Assembly (NCBI GenBank): GCA_903870275.1
Contig: CAIQCK010000125.1
Location: 17,199 to 81,198 of the forward strand
DNA from: an uncultured bacterium
GTDB taxonomy: Bacteria; Verrucomicrobiota; Verrucomicrobiia; CAIQCK01
Direction: 5' to 3'
DNA: 64,000 bases
Below are positions 7,523 to 16,180 of the stretch, piece by piece. The notes beneath the pieces are model-generated. The model worked only from the letters and a program-made list of their open reading frames with translations, was not told the DNA's origin and ran no database searches. The first letter of the stretch is position 1; every line of letters starts with the position of its first letter. Made by a program: the position numbers and the translations under genes.

Positions 7523-8647
7523 ATGAACTCGCCTCGGCCGACCTCATCGGAAATCACCCGCAGACGTTTTCTCCAGACGATGGCCACTGCGACGGCGGCG
7601 GCGATGTCGCCGCTGGCGCGGGCGCAGGCGGCGGGCGGGCCGCGGTTGTTGCTCGGCTACGACACGTATTCGATCCGCAATCTGCGCTGGAAGGCGGCGC
7701 AGGTGTTGGAGCACGCCGCGGCGCTGAAACTGGACGTGGTGATGATGGCGCCGCCGTGTTTCGAGAATCTCGAGGACGCCAGTTTGCAAAAGGTGAAGGA
7801 GCAGGCGGAGCGGCTCGGCGTGAAGGTCGCGCCGTCGCTGGGCTGCATCTGCCCGCACTCAAAGTCGTGGCGGCCGAAGCAGGGCGATGCGCAGACGTTC
7901 CTGCGCGATTGCATTCGGGTGGCGAAGGCGCTCGGCGCGCCGTATTTCCGGGTGTTGATGGGCGTGGCCGACGACCGCAAGGGCACGGTGCCGATTTCGC
8001 AGATGATGGAGGAGACGATGCGGGCGTTGTGGGCGGTGCGGCAGCCAGCGCTGGACGCGGGCGTGAAGATCGCGCTGGAGAATCATCAGGACCTGCAGGC
8101 GTGGCAGATGAAGGTGTTGATCGAGGGAGCGGGGAAGGATTTTGTGGCAAGCTGCTTCGACGTGGGCAATCCGCCGCCGATGCTGGAAGACCCGCTGGCG
8201 GCGCTGGAGATTCTCGGGCCGTATGTGGCCGTGTCGCACATCCGCGATTCGGTGGTGTATGAGACGGCGCGCGGGGCGGCGTATCAATGGCTTGTGCTCG
8301 GCGACGGGATGATTGATTTCAAACGGTTCGTGAGCCGGTTTCAGGAACTTTGCCCGAAAGCGCCGTTCCTGTTCGAGACGATCACGGGCCGCGCTGCGCA
8401 GGAGTTGCCGTATCTGGAGCCGGAGTTCTGGAAGGAGCACCGGGACGCGCGCGCGCCGGACTTTGCGCGGTTCCTCGCGTTGGTGAAGAAGGGGCATCTA
8501 TTTTCGGGTAAGATGCAGGTCTTCCCGGACGGTCCGGTGTCGCAGGAGAATATGCCCGCCGTCTGCGCGCAGCAGCAGACGGACTTGGAGCGGAGCATCG
8601 AATACGCGAAGAAGACGCTCGGCGTGGGCGTGCGCTGGCAGAGCTAG
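7523..8647 (+). CDS. Tat-exported sugar phosphate isomerase/epimerase-like TIM-barrel protein
   Basis: 374 residues of the xylose isomerase-like TIM-barrel superfamily. A twin-arginine signal (TRRRFLQ, residues 12-18) precedes an Ala-rich segment, so the start is placed at the ATG at 7523; the longer open frame upstream is not protein-like. Barrel motifs include ALENHQDLQ, CFDVGNPP and HIRDSV, which contribute the acidic and His metal ligands in this family. Substrate is unknown. It is divergent from the sulfatase; with the Tat-exported oxidoreductase at the left edge it suggests periplasmic sugar transformations. Confidence 0.88.
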   Translation: MNSPRPTSSEITRRRFLQTMATATAAAMSPLARAQAAGGPRLLLGYDTYSIRNLRWKAAQVLEHAAALKLDVVMMAPPCFENLEDASLQKVKEQAERLGVKVAPSLGCICPHSKSWRPKQGDAQTFLRDCIRVAKALGAPYFRVLMGVADDRKGTVPISQMMEETMRALWAVRQPALDAGVKIALENHQDLQAWQMKVLIEGAGKDFVASCFDVGNPPPMLEDPLAALEILGPYVAVSHIRDSVVYETARGAAYQWLVLGDGMIDFKRFVSRFQELCPKAPFLFETITGRAAQELPYLEPEFWKEHRDARAPDFARFLALVKKGHLFSGKMQVFPDGPVSQENMPAVCAQQQTDLERSIEYAKKTLGVGVRWQS

Positions 8648-8666
8648 GCGCGGATTTTTTACGCCT

Positions 8667-8820
8667 CGTAGCCGCCGACGTAAGGAGGCGGGTTTCTGCT
8701 CATCGTCTCTGCTGATTCGTCCGCCTCCTCACGTCGGCGGCTACGAAACGCTAGGAGGCGGACGAATCAGCAGAGACAAAAAACGCTGCTGAAATCCGCC
8801 TCCTTACGTCGGCGGCTACG
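8667..8820. repeat. Compound palindrome built from four interleaved arms
   Basis: A 25-base unit A at 8667-8691 is followed by its inverse at 8721-8745 (24 of 25) and again at 8796-8820 (25 of 25). A second, overlapping 24-base perfect inverted pair joins 8706-8729 with 8753-8776. The same DNA can therefore fold in at least two mutually exclusive ways. It lies 19 bases past the stop of the isomerase-like gene. Confidence 0.9.
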
Positions 8821-8976
8821 GGCGGCTGGGGGAAAATTATTCCGAAGCGCGGATTGACCGCGCCAGCGGAACATGCGATGATGAACCCAACGCAGGGAGT
8901 TCGTCATCATGAAACGATTCCCCATTTGCATCGTGAGTTTTGCCGGTCACGCGCTGTCCAAGGGAGTCTTTTCGCC

Positions 8977-9486
8977 ATGAAACTGACCTTTTACTGTCAG
9001 AGCTGTAGTCAGAAATTGAACGTCGGCCACTCGCAGATCGGGAGCATCGTGCGTTGCCCGGCGTGCGACATGGCCCAGCCGGTCACGACGCCGTTGGCGA
9101 AGCGATACTACGGAATGCGAATCGCCTCGGTCACGCTTCAGATCGTCGGGGTCGTGGTGGCGCTGGCGCTGGCGGTTGGCGTGTTGTATCTGATGGCGCG
9201 CTACGAGCTTTGGGACGCGCGGCAATTGGGCAAGGCGTTGCTGGTGCTGGGCGTGGGGTTGCCCGGAGCGTTCACCGTGGGCGCGGTGATCTTCGCCACC
9301 GGCGAGGGACTCCGGCTGCTGGTGGAACTGGAAGACAACGTGCGCACCACGCGTCTGCATATGGACCTGTGGCGCGCCGAACGGGAGGCGGGTACCGCGC
9401 CGCTGCCCCAGATGCCGCTGCCAACACCGCCGCCAACACAACCGCTGCCGCCACCGCCACCGCCACCGGCCGCATCAACGTCATAG
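8977..9486 (+). CDS. Zinc-ribbon membrane protein with proline-rich tail
   Basis: 169 residues. The N-terminus has a CxxC zinc ribbon (YCQSC near residue 7 and VRCPAC near 26). Two hydrophobic segments follow (about residues 49-75 and 88-115), then a charged helix and a C-terminal tail dominated by proline. The start at 8977 was chosen because an AAGGGAG ribosome-binding site lies upstream and the zinc ribbon begins directly there. It resembles the small zinc-ribbon membrane proteins common in Planctomycetes and Verrucomicrobia; no specific function is known. The next gene on the same strand also has a Pro-rich region. Confidence 0.7.
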   Translation: MKLTFYCQSCSQKLNVGHSQIGSIVRCPACDMAQPVTTPLAKRYYGMRIASVTLQIVGVVVALALAVGVLYLMARYELWDARQLGKALLVLGVGLPGAFTVGAVIFATGEGLRLLVELEDNVRTTRLHMDLWRAEREAGTAPLPQMPLPTPPPTQPLPPPPPPPAASTS

Positions 9487-9634
9487 TGGCATCCGCCGGG
9501 CTGCGTTGTTTGAAAGAGTTTTAGGTCACACTGGTGCTGCGCAAGCGTTCGCGAAACCGGTGCGAATGAGGATGCGGAAGCAACGCGGAGAGGTCCTGGA
9601 ACCCGCCGCCGCGTTTTCGCGCGGGAATGTTTGG

Positions 9635-10834
9635 ATGACAAAGTATCCGCTCATCTTGTTGATGGTAGCCGGCGTGGTTCTCCACGCGGCGGCAATGGCT
9701 TTTTCCGCGCCACCGCCAGCCGCCACGACTCTGCCGCCGTCTCAGATCGCGCCTGCCGCGCCCCGGCCGTCGCTCGAGGCCGACGCGCAGAAGCTAGTGG
9801 TGGTGATGGCGTCGGCGTTGGATGCGGGCTGGCAGCGGGTCAGTCGGACGATGGATGAGTTCTTCCGCCTGCCGCCAGAATCTCCGCCGCCTGCCGATCA
9901 ACCTGCGCCGTCATCGCCGGCGACCACGGCTTCAGCCGCTCCCGCTGCTCCGCCGCCCGCGCCAGCATCGCCGCCGATTCAGGCGGCAGTGGCAGTGCCA
10001 CCCGCCGCGGCTCCGGCATCGTTGCCGCCGTTACCGCCGCAGACTGCGGCGCCTGTTCCGCCGCCCGCTTCGAAACCCGCCGTCGCCGTCACCGCGCCGC
10101 CGGCCCAACCGCCCGCGCCAGCGCAAGTGGCATCCGTATCCGCAGCCGACTCCAAGCCGCCGTCGCCATCGCCCGCGCCGGTGCCGCCGGCGTTGATCTC
10201 ATCGTTGCCGGTCCAGCCCGCCGCGCCGTCGGTCATGGCTCCCGCGTCGTCGTCCGCGACCCAGGTTGTCATCAATCCGACCAAGACGAGCACGAACCCG
10301 CTGAAGTATCTCGTGGCCAAGTACGCCGCGCCATCGCAGTCGTCAGGCAGGCGCGCAAACTCGTTGGTAACCTTGGACGTTCACCGGATCGTAAAAAGAA
10401 AATATTTGCCCGATGCGACGGACAATCCCGCTTTGGGCTGGATGGCACGCGCTCATTATCGCGAGACTGCTTCCTTGCACATCACGGTGGAAAATCTCTC
10501 GCCGCAACTGCTGACCAACGTGGTGGTGCAGTGGGGTGTCGTCAAAAAGAGCGTCGCGCGCGATTCCACCACCAAGCCCGTGGTCTTTGGCACGAACGAG
10601 ACGGTGACGCTGAAGCCGCTGGACGTGAAGAGCATCGAAACCGCCCCCGTCGAGGTCGAGGGGAGGATAGACCAAAGCACCGGCCGCGGTTCGGGCGACA
10701 TCATCCGGGGCCACGCGGTTCAAGTCCTGGTCGGCACCAACGTCATTGCCGAGGAATTTTTCCCGGCCACACTCAAGATTTCATTCAAGGAACTCCAGCC
10801 TGTGCCCAAGCCGCTGCCGCCGATCCAGCAGTGA
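9635..10834 (+). CDS. Secreted protein with Pro/Ala-rich linker and a C-terminal domain shared with the gene at 12701
   Basis: 399 residues from the ATG at 9635, which begins a typical hydrophobic signal or anchor (residues 2-24). Residues about 25-215 are a Pro/Ala/Ser-rich, low-complexity linker. Residues about 245-395 form a globular domain with VVVQWGVVK, LKPLDVKSIETA, IIRGHAVQVLVG and EEFFPATLK. The same ordered motifs occur in the protein at 12701-13258, so the two are paralogues. The pattern of a beta-rich domain on a long flexible stalk suggests an envelope-exposed protein. No named family was recognised. Confidence 0.75.
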   Translation: MTKYPLILLMVAGVVLHAAAMAFSAPPPAATTLPPSQIAPAAPRPSLEADAQKLVVVMASALDAGWQRVSRTMDEFFRLPPESPPPADQPAPSSPATTASAAPAAPPPAPASPPIQAAVAVPPAAAPASLPPLPPQTAAPVPPPASKPAVAVTAPPAQPPAPAQVASVSAADSKPPSPSPAPVPPALISSLPVQPAAPSVMAPASSSATQVVINPTKTSTNPLKYLVAKYAAPSQSSGRRANSLVTLDVHRIVKRKYLPDATDNPALGWMARAHYRETASLHITVENLSPQLLTNVVVQWGVVKKSVARDSTTKPVVFGTNETVTLKPLDVKSIETAPVEVEGRIDQSTGRGSGDIIRGHAVQVLVGTNVIAEEFFPATLKISFKELQPVPKPLPPIQQ

Positions 10835-10866
10835 GCCGGCGTGTGGCGGCCCTGGATTCGTTCGCG

Positions 10867-10889
10867 GTAGCGGTGATCTCCAACCGCCG
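10867..10889. repeat. Degenerate solo arm of the 5396-5462 palindrome family
   Basis: About 19 of 23 bases match one arm of the palindrome at 5396-5462 (GTAGCGG, then TCTC, then ACCGCCG). It lies between the converging genes ending at 10834 and 10965. Confidence 0.5.
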
Positions 10890-10964
10890 AGTTGCCCTCG
10901 CGGCGGATGGTGAAGGAAAAGTCGGGGACGATTTTGTAACGGCCCGCGCAGGCGTCGCAGAGGC

Positions 10965-11480
10965 TTAACCAATAAACACCGGCGTGCCAACCTCCACGAG
11001 GTCGAAGAGCGCCGCGATGTCGGCGTTGCGCATGCGGACGCAGCCGTGGCTGTCGGGCGTGCCAATGCGGTCTTCGTGGGCGGTGCCGTGGATGTAGATG
11101 TAGCGGTCGTGGCTGTCCATGTCGCCGCCGCGATTGAGGCCGCGCTCGCAACCGTCGAGCCAGAGGATGCGAGCCATGATGAGGTCGCCGGTGGCCGGCG
11201 GGCGCGGGACGGAAGCCGGCGGGACGGGCTTGCGGCCCTTGAAAACGGTATTCAGCGGCATGCCTGCGCCGATTTTTTCCGCGATGCGATGGAGGCCGAG
11301 CGGCGTCCTGTAGCTGTTGAGCTGGCTGCCGACGCCAAAACGCGAGGTGGAGACGGGCCAGTCGGCCGCGAGCGCGCCGTCGCGGAACAGGCCGAGGCGT
11401 TGCTGGCCGATGCTGACGACCAGCGCCAGCGGTGGCGCGGCGTCGAGCCGTAGGCAAAGTTCGTCGAAAAGCAGTTGCAC
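10965..11480 (-). CDS. L,D-transpeptidase (YkuD family) without a signal peptide
   Basis: Catalyses peptide cross-linking or anchoring on peptidoglycan through a Cys nucleophile. The YkuD signature is near the C-terminus: H131 in YIYIHGT, then S144-H145-G146-C147-V-R149, with C147 as the catalytic residue. Length is 171 residues, i.e. little more than the catalytic domain. No signal peptide or membrane anchor is visible before VVSIGQQRLGLF, which is odd for a periplasmic enzyme. The start could be missed, but the upstream frame reaches a short divergent spacer to asd and offers no leader. An ErfK/YkuD role is well supported by the motif; location is open. Confidence 0.88.
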   Translation of the reverse strand: MQLLFDELCLRLDAAPPLALVVSIGQQRLGLFRDGALAADWPVSTSRFGVGSQLNSYRTPLGLHRIAEKIGAGMPLNTVFKGRKPVPPASVPRPPATGDLIMARILWLDGCERGLNRGGDMDSHDRYIYIHGTAHEDRIGTPDSHGCVRMRNADIAALFDLVEVGTPVFIG

Positions 11481-11555
11481 GTTGTCCGGGCGCGACTATA
11501 CTGCGCCGCTTTCGGCAAGGAAAGCCGAAGGCGTATTACGGAAGAAATTATTATT

Positions 11556-12560
11556 ATGAGCCGTCAGTATCACGTTGCAGTCGTTGGCGCCACCGGTGCG
11601 GTGGGCGTCGAGATGATCAAGACACTGGAAAAACGCAATTTTCCGGTGGGCAAGCTGTCGCTGTTCGCCAGCGCTCGCTCCAAGGGCAAGACGCTGTCGT
11701 TCCGCGGCAAGCCGGTGCCGGTGCGCGAACTGACGCACGATTGTTTTGACGGCGTGGAAATCGCGCTCTTTTCGGCCGGCGCGGGCCGGTCGCGGGAGTT
11801 TGCCGCCGACGCGGTGAAGGCCGGCGCTGTGGTGATTGACAATTCCTCGGCGTTTCGGATGGACCTGAACGCGCCGCTGGTGGTGCCGGAGATCAACCCG
11901 GAAGATATCCGCAAACACAAGGGCATCATCGCGAATCCGAACTGCTCGACGATCATCATGTTGATGCCGCTCTGGCCGCTGCACCGTATCGCCAAACTGC
12001 GGCGCGTGGTGGTCTCGACTTACCAGGCCGCAAGCGGTGCCGGCGCGCAAGCGATGGCGGAATTGGAAGACCAGACCCGCGACGTGCTGGCCGGCAAGCC
12101 GGCGGTGCCGAAGATCATGCCGCATCGCTATGCCTTCAACCTCTTCAGCCACAACACGGCGATTGGCGAGAACGGCTACAACGAGGAGGAAAACAAAATG
12201 GTGAAGGAGACGTGGAAGATTCTCCACGACGACACCATCAAGATTTGCCCCACCTGCATCCGCGTGCCGGTGTTGCGGGCGCATAGCGAGAGCATGGTGG
12301 CGGAGTTCGAGAAACCGATCTCCGTCGCGCAGGCTCGCGAGGCGCTGGCGAAAGCGCCCGGCCTGAAGCTGGTGGACGACCGCGAGCGCAATCTGTTCCC
12401 GATGCCGATTGACGCGACGGAGCAATACGACTGCCTGGTCGGCCGCATTCGCGAGGACATGACCCACGCGAACAGCCTCGCGCTGTTTGTTGCCGGCGAC
12501 CAGTTGCTGAAAGGTGCCGCGCTCAACGCCGTCCAGATCGCCGAGGTTCTCGTCGGCTGA
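11556..12560 (+). CDS. asd: Aspartate-semialdehyde dehydrogenase
   Basis: Converts aspartyl phosphate to aspartate semialdehyde with NADPH, the branch point to lysine/diaminopimelate, threonine and methionine. The NADP loop is GATGAVG at residues 11-17, the catalytic Cys is C130 in ANPNCSTI, and the substrate-binding segment VPVLRAHSES lies near 245. At 334 residues it has normal family length. The ATG at 11556 was chosen because the protein starts exactly at the Rossmann strand; GGAAGAAA upstream serves as ribosome-binding site. It is divergent from the L,D-transpeptidase gene with a spacer of about 75 bases. Confidence 0.97.
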   Translation: MSRQYHVAVVGATGAVGVEMIKTLEKRNFPVGKLSLFASARSKGKTLSFRGKPVPVRELTHDCFDGVEIALFSAGAGRSREFAADAVKAGAVVIDNSSAFRMDLNAPLVVPEINPEDIRKHKGIIANPNCSTIIMLMPLWPLHRIAKLRRVVVSTYQAASGAGAQAMAELEDQTRDVLAGKPAVPKIMPHRYAFNLFSHNTAIGENGYNEEENKMVKETWKILHDDTIKICPTCIRVPVLRAHSESMVAEFEKPISVAQAREALAKAPGLKLVDDRERNLFPMPIDATEQYDCLVGRIREDMTHANSLALFVAGDQLLKGAALNAVQIAEVLVG

Positions 12561-12700
12561 CGGCAGCATCCGCATCCTCCGCATTCACTGGTCCGGTGGC
12601 GCCGCCAGCCTTGACCGGGGAAAGCGTCTTATGCCAGCGTAACGGCGATCAAGACAACCCGGAAAATCAAGCGGGAGCGCTGACCATTCGCAACACGCCC

Positions 12701-13258
12701 ATGCATAAAACTATAAGCCGGTTGAATGCGATTCTCTTTCTTGTCTTGTGCGCCGCCGCGGTGCCGGCCCCGGCTCAGCTTCAGCTTACCGTCCAAGCCA
12801 TCAGCCATCGCAAGGGGGTTGGCGGCGGGTTCACCTACTCTTCGACGCAATCGAGCCGCGCCTTGGAAATCACCCTCAAAAACACCACGCCGAAACCGGT
12901 GACCGGCGTGACGGTGCGGTGGGGCATCGTCAAGACGCGGACCGGCTATTCTTACAGCTCCCGGGACAACGATCGGAACTGGCACGAGCGCGCCTTTGGC
13001 GGCGAGGAGAAACTCGACCTCAAGCCGCTGGAGCAAAAGATCATCGAGACCGCCGAGGTCAGCGGCTACCACGAGGACAGTCATTACAGCGGCACCTTTT
13101 GGGGTGAGAAAATCACCGGCCACGGCGCCCAAGTGCTGATTGACGGCAAGGTCGTCGTCGAATCCTTCGTGCCGCCCAACATCAAAAGGCTCTTTGAGAA
13201 ACTTTCGCCCGTCGAAAACGAATCCGATCAGGGCAGGAAGAAAAAGGGCAAAGACTAG
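12701..13258 (+). CDS. Small secreted protein, paralogue of the C-terminal domain at 9635-10834
   Basis: 185 residues with a Sec signal peptide (residues 1-24, cleavage after APA). The mature part consists of one domain with VTVRWGIVK, LKPLEQKIIETAEV, ITGHGAQVLIDG and VVESFVPP, in the same order and spacing as in the protein at 9635. The C-terminus is a short Lys-rich tail. The ATG at 12701 begins the signal peptide. Unlike its paralogue it lacks the Pro-rich stalk, so it is probably soluble in the periplasm. Function not recognised. Confidence 0.75.
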   Translation: MHKTISRLNAILFLVLCAAAVPAPAQLQLTVQAISHRKGVGGGFTYSSTQSSRALEITLKNTTPKPVTGVTVRWGIVKTRTGYSYSSRDNDRNWHERAFGGEEKLDLKPLEQKIIETAEVSGYHEDSHYSGTFWGEKITGHGAQVLIDGKVVVESFVPPNIKRLFEKLSPVENESDQGRKKKGKD

Positions 13259-13291
13259 CGTCCGGCGGAGGCCGTTTTTGCCGCGCCGGGA

Positions 13292-14611
13292 TCAGTGCGG
13301 CGGAAGCAGTTTCTTTTCCGTGGCGGGCGGCGTGACCGCCTCTCCCGGCGATTCCGGCTTGGCCCATGCGCGGTAGCGCATCTGCAACACGACCGGCCGG
13401 CCCGCCGGCACATCCAACTCCCACCGCAGCCAGCGCGCGCCCGCCGCGTCGCGCTCCACCGTGGCTGGCGGCACGGTTTCTTCGACGACATTCGGCACCG
13501 CGCGCAACACCAGCGCCCGCAACGGCGACGAGGCGCCGTTGCTCAAGAAGAGGGTCGCGACCGCCAAAACCTCCTCACGCGGCGCGGCGGCCGGCGGGCC
13601 GACTACGCGGCGGCTGATCTCTTTCACGCGCCGGTCCACGCGCAACGGCGTGGCCTCGTCCAAATCCACCATCACCGCGCTGCCGCTTGCCGTCGCCGGA
13701 AACATTATCGCTCCAACCGGCGCGGCGGGCCACGACCGGCTCGTGTTGTTGTGCAGCCGCAACGTGGTGCGCGCCACCGCCGGCGCATCCGGCCGGTCCG
13801 GGATCACCACGCGCGCCAGCCGTTCGCACGGCGCGTCCTCGCTGAACAACACGGTCTTTGCTCCGGCGATCTCCGTGGCTTCCCACGCCGCCTCGCCGGG
13901 AGCGAGCGCGAACCGCGCCGGCGCGCCGCGCAACCGCGAAACATCGCCTTCGATTTGCGCGAGCAGCGTCAGCCGCGCCGTCGCCGCGCCGCTGGCCGCT
14001 AATTCATACGCCGGCGACCAGCGCACGTCGGGCAGCGTGTAGGCCAGCCGCACGTTCAGGGGCGTGTTGGTGCTCACGCAACGCGCCAGCAGCGCCGGCA
14101 CCGGCTGGATCGTCTGGCGGTGCGTATGCAATGCCCCATCGAGCCGGCGCACGACCGTGATGGCCGGGATGGCGATGGCGACGGCGCGGTTGGTCGCTTC
14201 CTCGATCATTGCCAACTCGCCGGCCAGTTTCAGGCGGCCCCTGAAAAACTCGTTCGTGCCGCTGGCGCGCACCTCGACGACCGCCCCGGTGTTGGCCGCC
14301 AGCAGACCGGCGATGTCCGTGGCGATGACCGTTTGCGGCCGGCCGGCGTTGCCGAAACGCGGCGGCCCGTCGAACAGCGAGGCCGGCGACAGCTCGATCT
14401 GAGGATCGTGTCCCGGCTTGCGCAACGCGTCCAACGGCAGGTTGAGCCAGCAGACTTCGCCGGTGGCGGTTGGCGCGGGGCTTTCCGTCTCGACGCGCGC
14501 GCCGCCGCTGGCAAAGACGGTGATGCTCGTGACGCGCGGCGTCAATTCGATCTGGCCCCAGGCGGCGGTGGCGGCAAGAAAAATGGCGGGGATGAACGGC
14601 GTTCCTTGCAT
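13292..14611 (-). CDS. Secreted DUF4139-like beta-rich protein
   Basis: 439 residues with an N-terminal signal (cleavage near AAWG, residue 19). The middle contains LAYTLPDVRWSPAYEL followed by LTLLAQIEGDVS, a pattern typical of the DUF4139 family, whose members are beta-rich and of unknown function. The C-terminal half has repeated immunoglobulin-like strands (FLSNGASSPL, LRWELDVPAG, VVLQMRYRAW). The gene is convergent with 12701-13258 and divergent from pepA with only 32 bases between the frames. The DUF4139 match is by pattern and should be treated as moderate. Confidence 0.65.
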   Translation of the reverse strand: MQGTPFIPAIFLAATAAWGQIELTPRVTSITVFASGGARVETESPAPTATGEVCWLNLPLDALRKPGHDPQIELSPASLFDGPPRFGNAGRPQTVIATDIAGLLAANTGAVVEVRASGTNEFFRGRLKLAGELAMIEEATNRAVAIAIPAITVVRRLDGALHTHRQTIQPVPALLARCVSTNTPLNVRLAYTLPDVRWSPAYELAASGAATARLTLLAQIEGDVSRLRGAPARFALAPGEAAWEATEIAGAKTVLFSEDAPCERLARVVIPDRPDAPAVARTTLRLHNNTSRSWPAAPVGAIMFPATASGSAVMVDLDEATPLRVDRRVKEISRRVVGPPAAAPREEVLAVATLFLSNGASSPLRALVLRAVPNVVEETVPPATVERDAAGARWLRWELDVPAGRPVVLQMRYRAWAKPESPGEAVTPPATEKKLLPPH

Positions 14612-14643
14612 GGCGAGTGAAAGCGTTTATAATTCAAGGGCGC

Positions 14644-16101
14644 ATGAAAATCCAGACCAAAACCACCCCCGCCTTCACCACCTTCGCCGACGCCGTCGTG
14701 TTCTTTCTGCACGCCGAGCAAAAAACCTCCGCGCTCGGCGCGGCGTTTCGCGGCCTCAATGCCGAGGAGTTCGCCGGCAAATCCGGCCAGCTTTGCGTCG
14801 TGCACACCCAGGGCCGACTCGCGGCGCCGCGCGCGTTGCTCGCCGGACTCGGCCCGCGCAAGGAATCCACGCCGCCGAAACTCCGGCGCGCGGTCATTGC
14901 CGCGACGCGCCGCCTGCGTGAAATCGGCGTCCGCCGTGCCGCGTTCGATGCCGGCGATGCGGAGCGCGCCGGCATCATCGCCGAGGCGGTGGTGGCGGCA
15001 CACTACGACTTTGACGATTTCAAGCCCTCCAAGGCTCCGCCGAAAACCAAACTCACCGGCGTGACCATCCATGTCAGCCCCGGCGAAGCGCGCGCCGCAG
15101 CCGCCGCGGTCCAACGCGGCCGCGTCCTTGGCGAAACGGTGAATTGGACCAAATCCATCGCCAACCTGCCCGGCAACGTGATGTATCCCGCCGAGTTGGC
15201 GCGGCGCGCGGTGGCGTTGTCGCGCGAGTCCCGCGGCCGGCTGCATTGCCGCGTGCTGGACAAGCGGGCGCTGGAGCGCGGCGGGTTTGGAGGCATTCTC
15301 GCCGTTGGCAGCGGCAGCGCCCGCGAACCGCGCCTCATCGTGCTCGAATACCGCGGGGGCCCGCGTTCTGCGAACGCGAAGCCGTTTGCGCTGGTCGGCA
15401 AGGCGATCACGTTCGACAGCGGCGGCATTTGCATCAAGCCCGGCGACAAGATGGAGGAGATGAAATGGGACAAGTGCGGCGGTTGCGCCGTGCTCGGCAT
15501 CTTGCGGGCCGCGGCGTTGCTGCGGCTGCCGGTGAATCTGATCGGCATCATCGCCGCCGCCGAGAACATGCCCGGCGCCGCGAGCTACCGGCCCGGCGAT
15601 ATCGTCACGACGCGCAACGGCAATACCATCGAAGTCATCAACACCGACGCCGAGGGCCGCGTCATCCTCGCCGACGCACTGGCCTGCGCCTGCGAACACA
15701 AGCCGCGCGCCATCGTGGATTTTGCCACGCTCACCGGCGCGTGCGTTGTCGCGCTCGGCCATAACATCGCCGGCTTGATGGGCAACGACGCTACGCTGCA
15801 CAAGCGCATCCAACGCGCTTCCGAAGCCACCGGTGAGCCGGTCTGGGAGCTGCCGCTGGTGGACGAGTTCCGCGACATGGTCAGGAGCGATGCCGCCACG
15901 GTGAAAAACTCCGCCGGCCGCTACGGCGGCACGCTCACCGGCGCGGCGTTTCTCCAGGCATTCGTGGAGGAAGGCGTCCCGTGGGCGCACCTCGACATCG
16001 CCGGTCCGGCGTGGGCATCCGACGCGAAACCGTATCAGGAAAAGGGCGCCACCGCGTTCGGCGTGCGCCTGATGATCGAATTGTTGGGGCGCGGCATGTA
16101 A
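14644..16101 (+). CDS. pepA: Leucyl aminopeptidase (M17 family)
   Basis: Cytosolic di-metal aminopeptidase that removes N-terminal residues from peptides. The C-terminal catalytic domain is complete: K253 and D258 in VGKAITFDSGG, and the signature NTDAEGR at residues 333-339. The family segment TLTGACVVALG follows. Total length 485 residues is typical. The ATG at 14644 was preferred over the one at 14617 because AAGG lies just before it and the upstream codons look unlike protein; the choice is not decisive. The N-terminal domain is divergent, as usual in M17. Confidence 0.95.
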   Translation: MKIQTKTTPAFTTFADAVVFFLHAEQKTSALGAAFRGLNAEEFAGKSGQLCVVHTQGRLAAPRALLAGLGPRKESTPPKLRRAVIAATRRLREIGVRRAAFDAGDAERAGIIAEAVVAAHYDFDDFKPSKAPPKTKLTGVTIHVSPGEARAAAAAVQRGRVLGETVNWTKSIANLPGNVMYPAELARRAVALSRESRGRLHCRVLDKRALERGGFGGILAVGSGSAREPRLIVLEYRGGPRSANAKPFALVGKAITFDSGGICIKPGDKMEEMKWDKCGGCAVLGILRAAALLRLPVNLIGIIAAAENMPGAASYRPGDIVTTRNGNTIEVINTDAEGRVILADALACACEHKPRAIVDFATLTGACVVALGHNIAGLMGNDATLHKRIQRASEATGEPVWELPLVDEFRDMVRSDAATVKNSAGRYGGTLTGAAFLQAFVEEGVPWAHLDIAGPAWASDAKPYQEKGATAFGVRLMIELLGRGM

Positions 16102-16180
16102 AGCGCCAAACGCAGAATTGATGATCGCCGTCGCGTTTTACGCTTCACGTTTGGCGGCGCATCGGTAGAATCCAATCGCC

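Noticed and set aside
8667..8820. CRISPR-like array
   Set aside because: The repeats alternate in orientation and have no uniform spacers; no cas gene is nearby.
14542..15990. 482-codon minus-strand ORF across pepA
   Set aside because: PepA has the complete NTDAEGR signature; the minus frame is a shadow.
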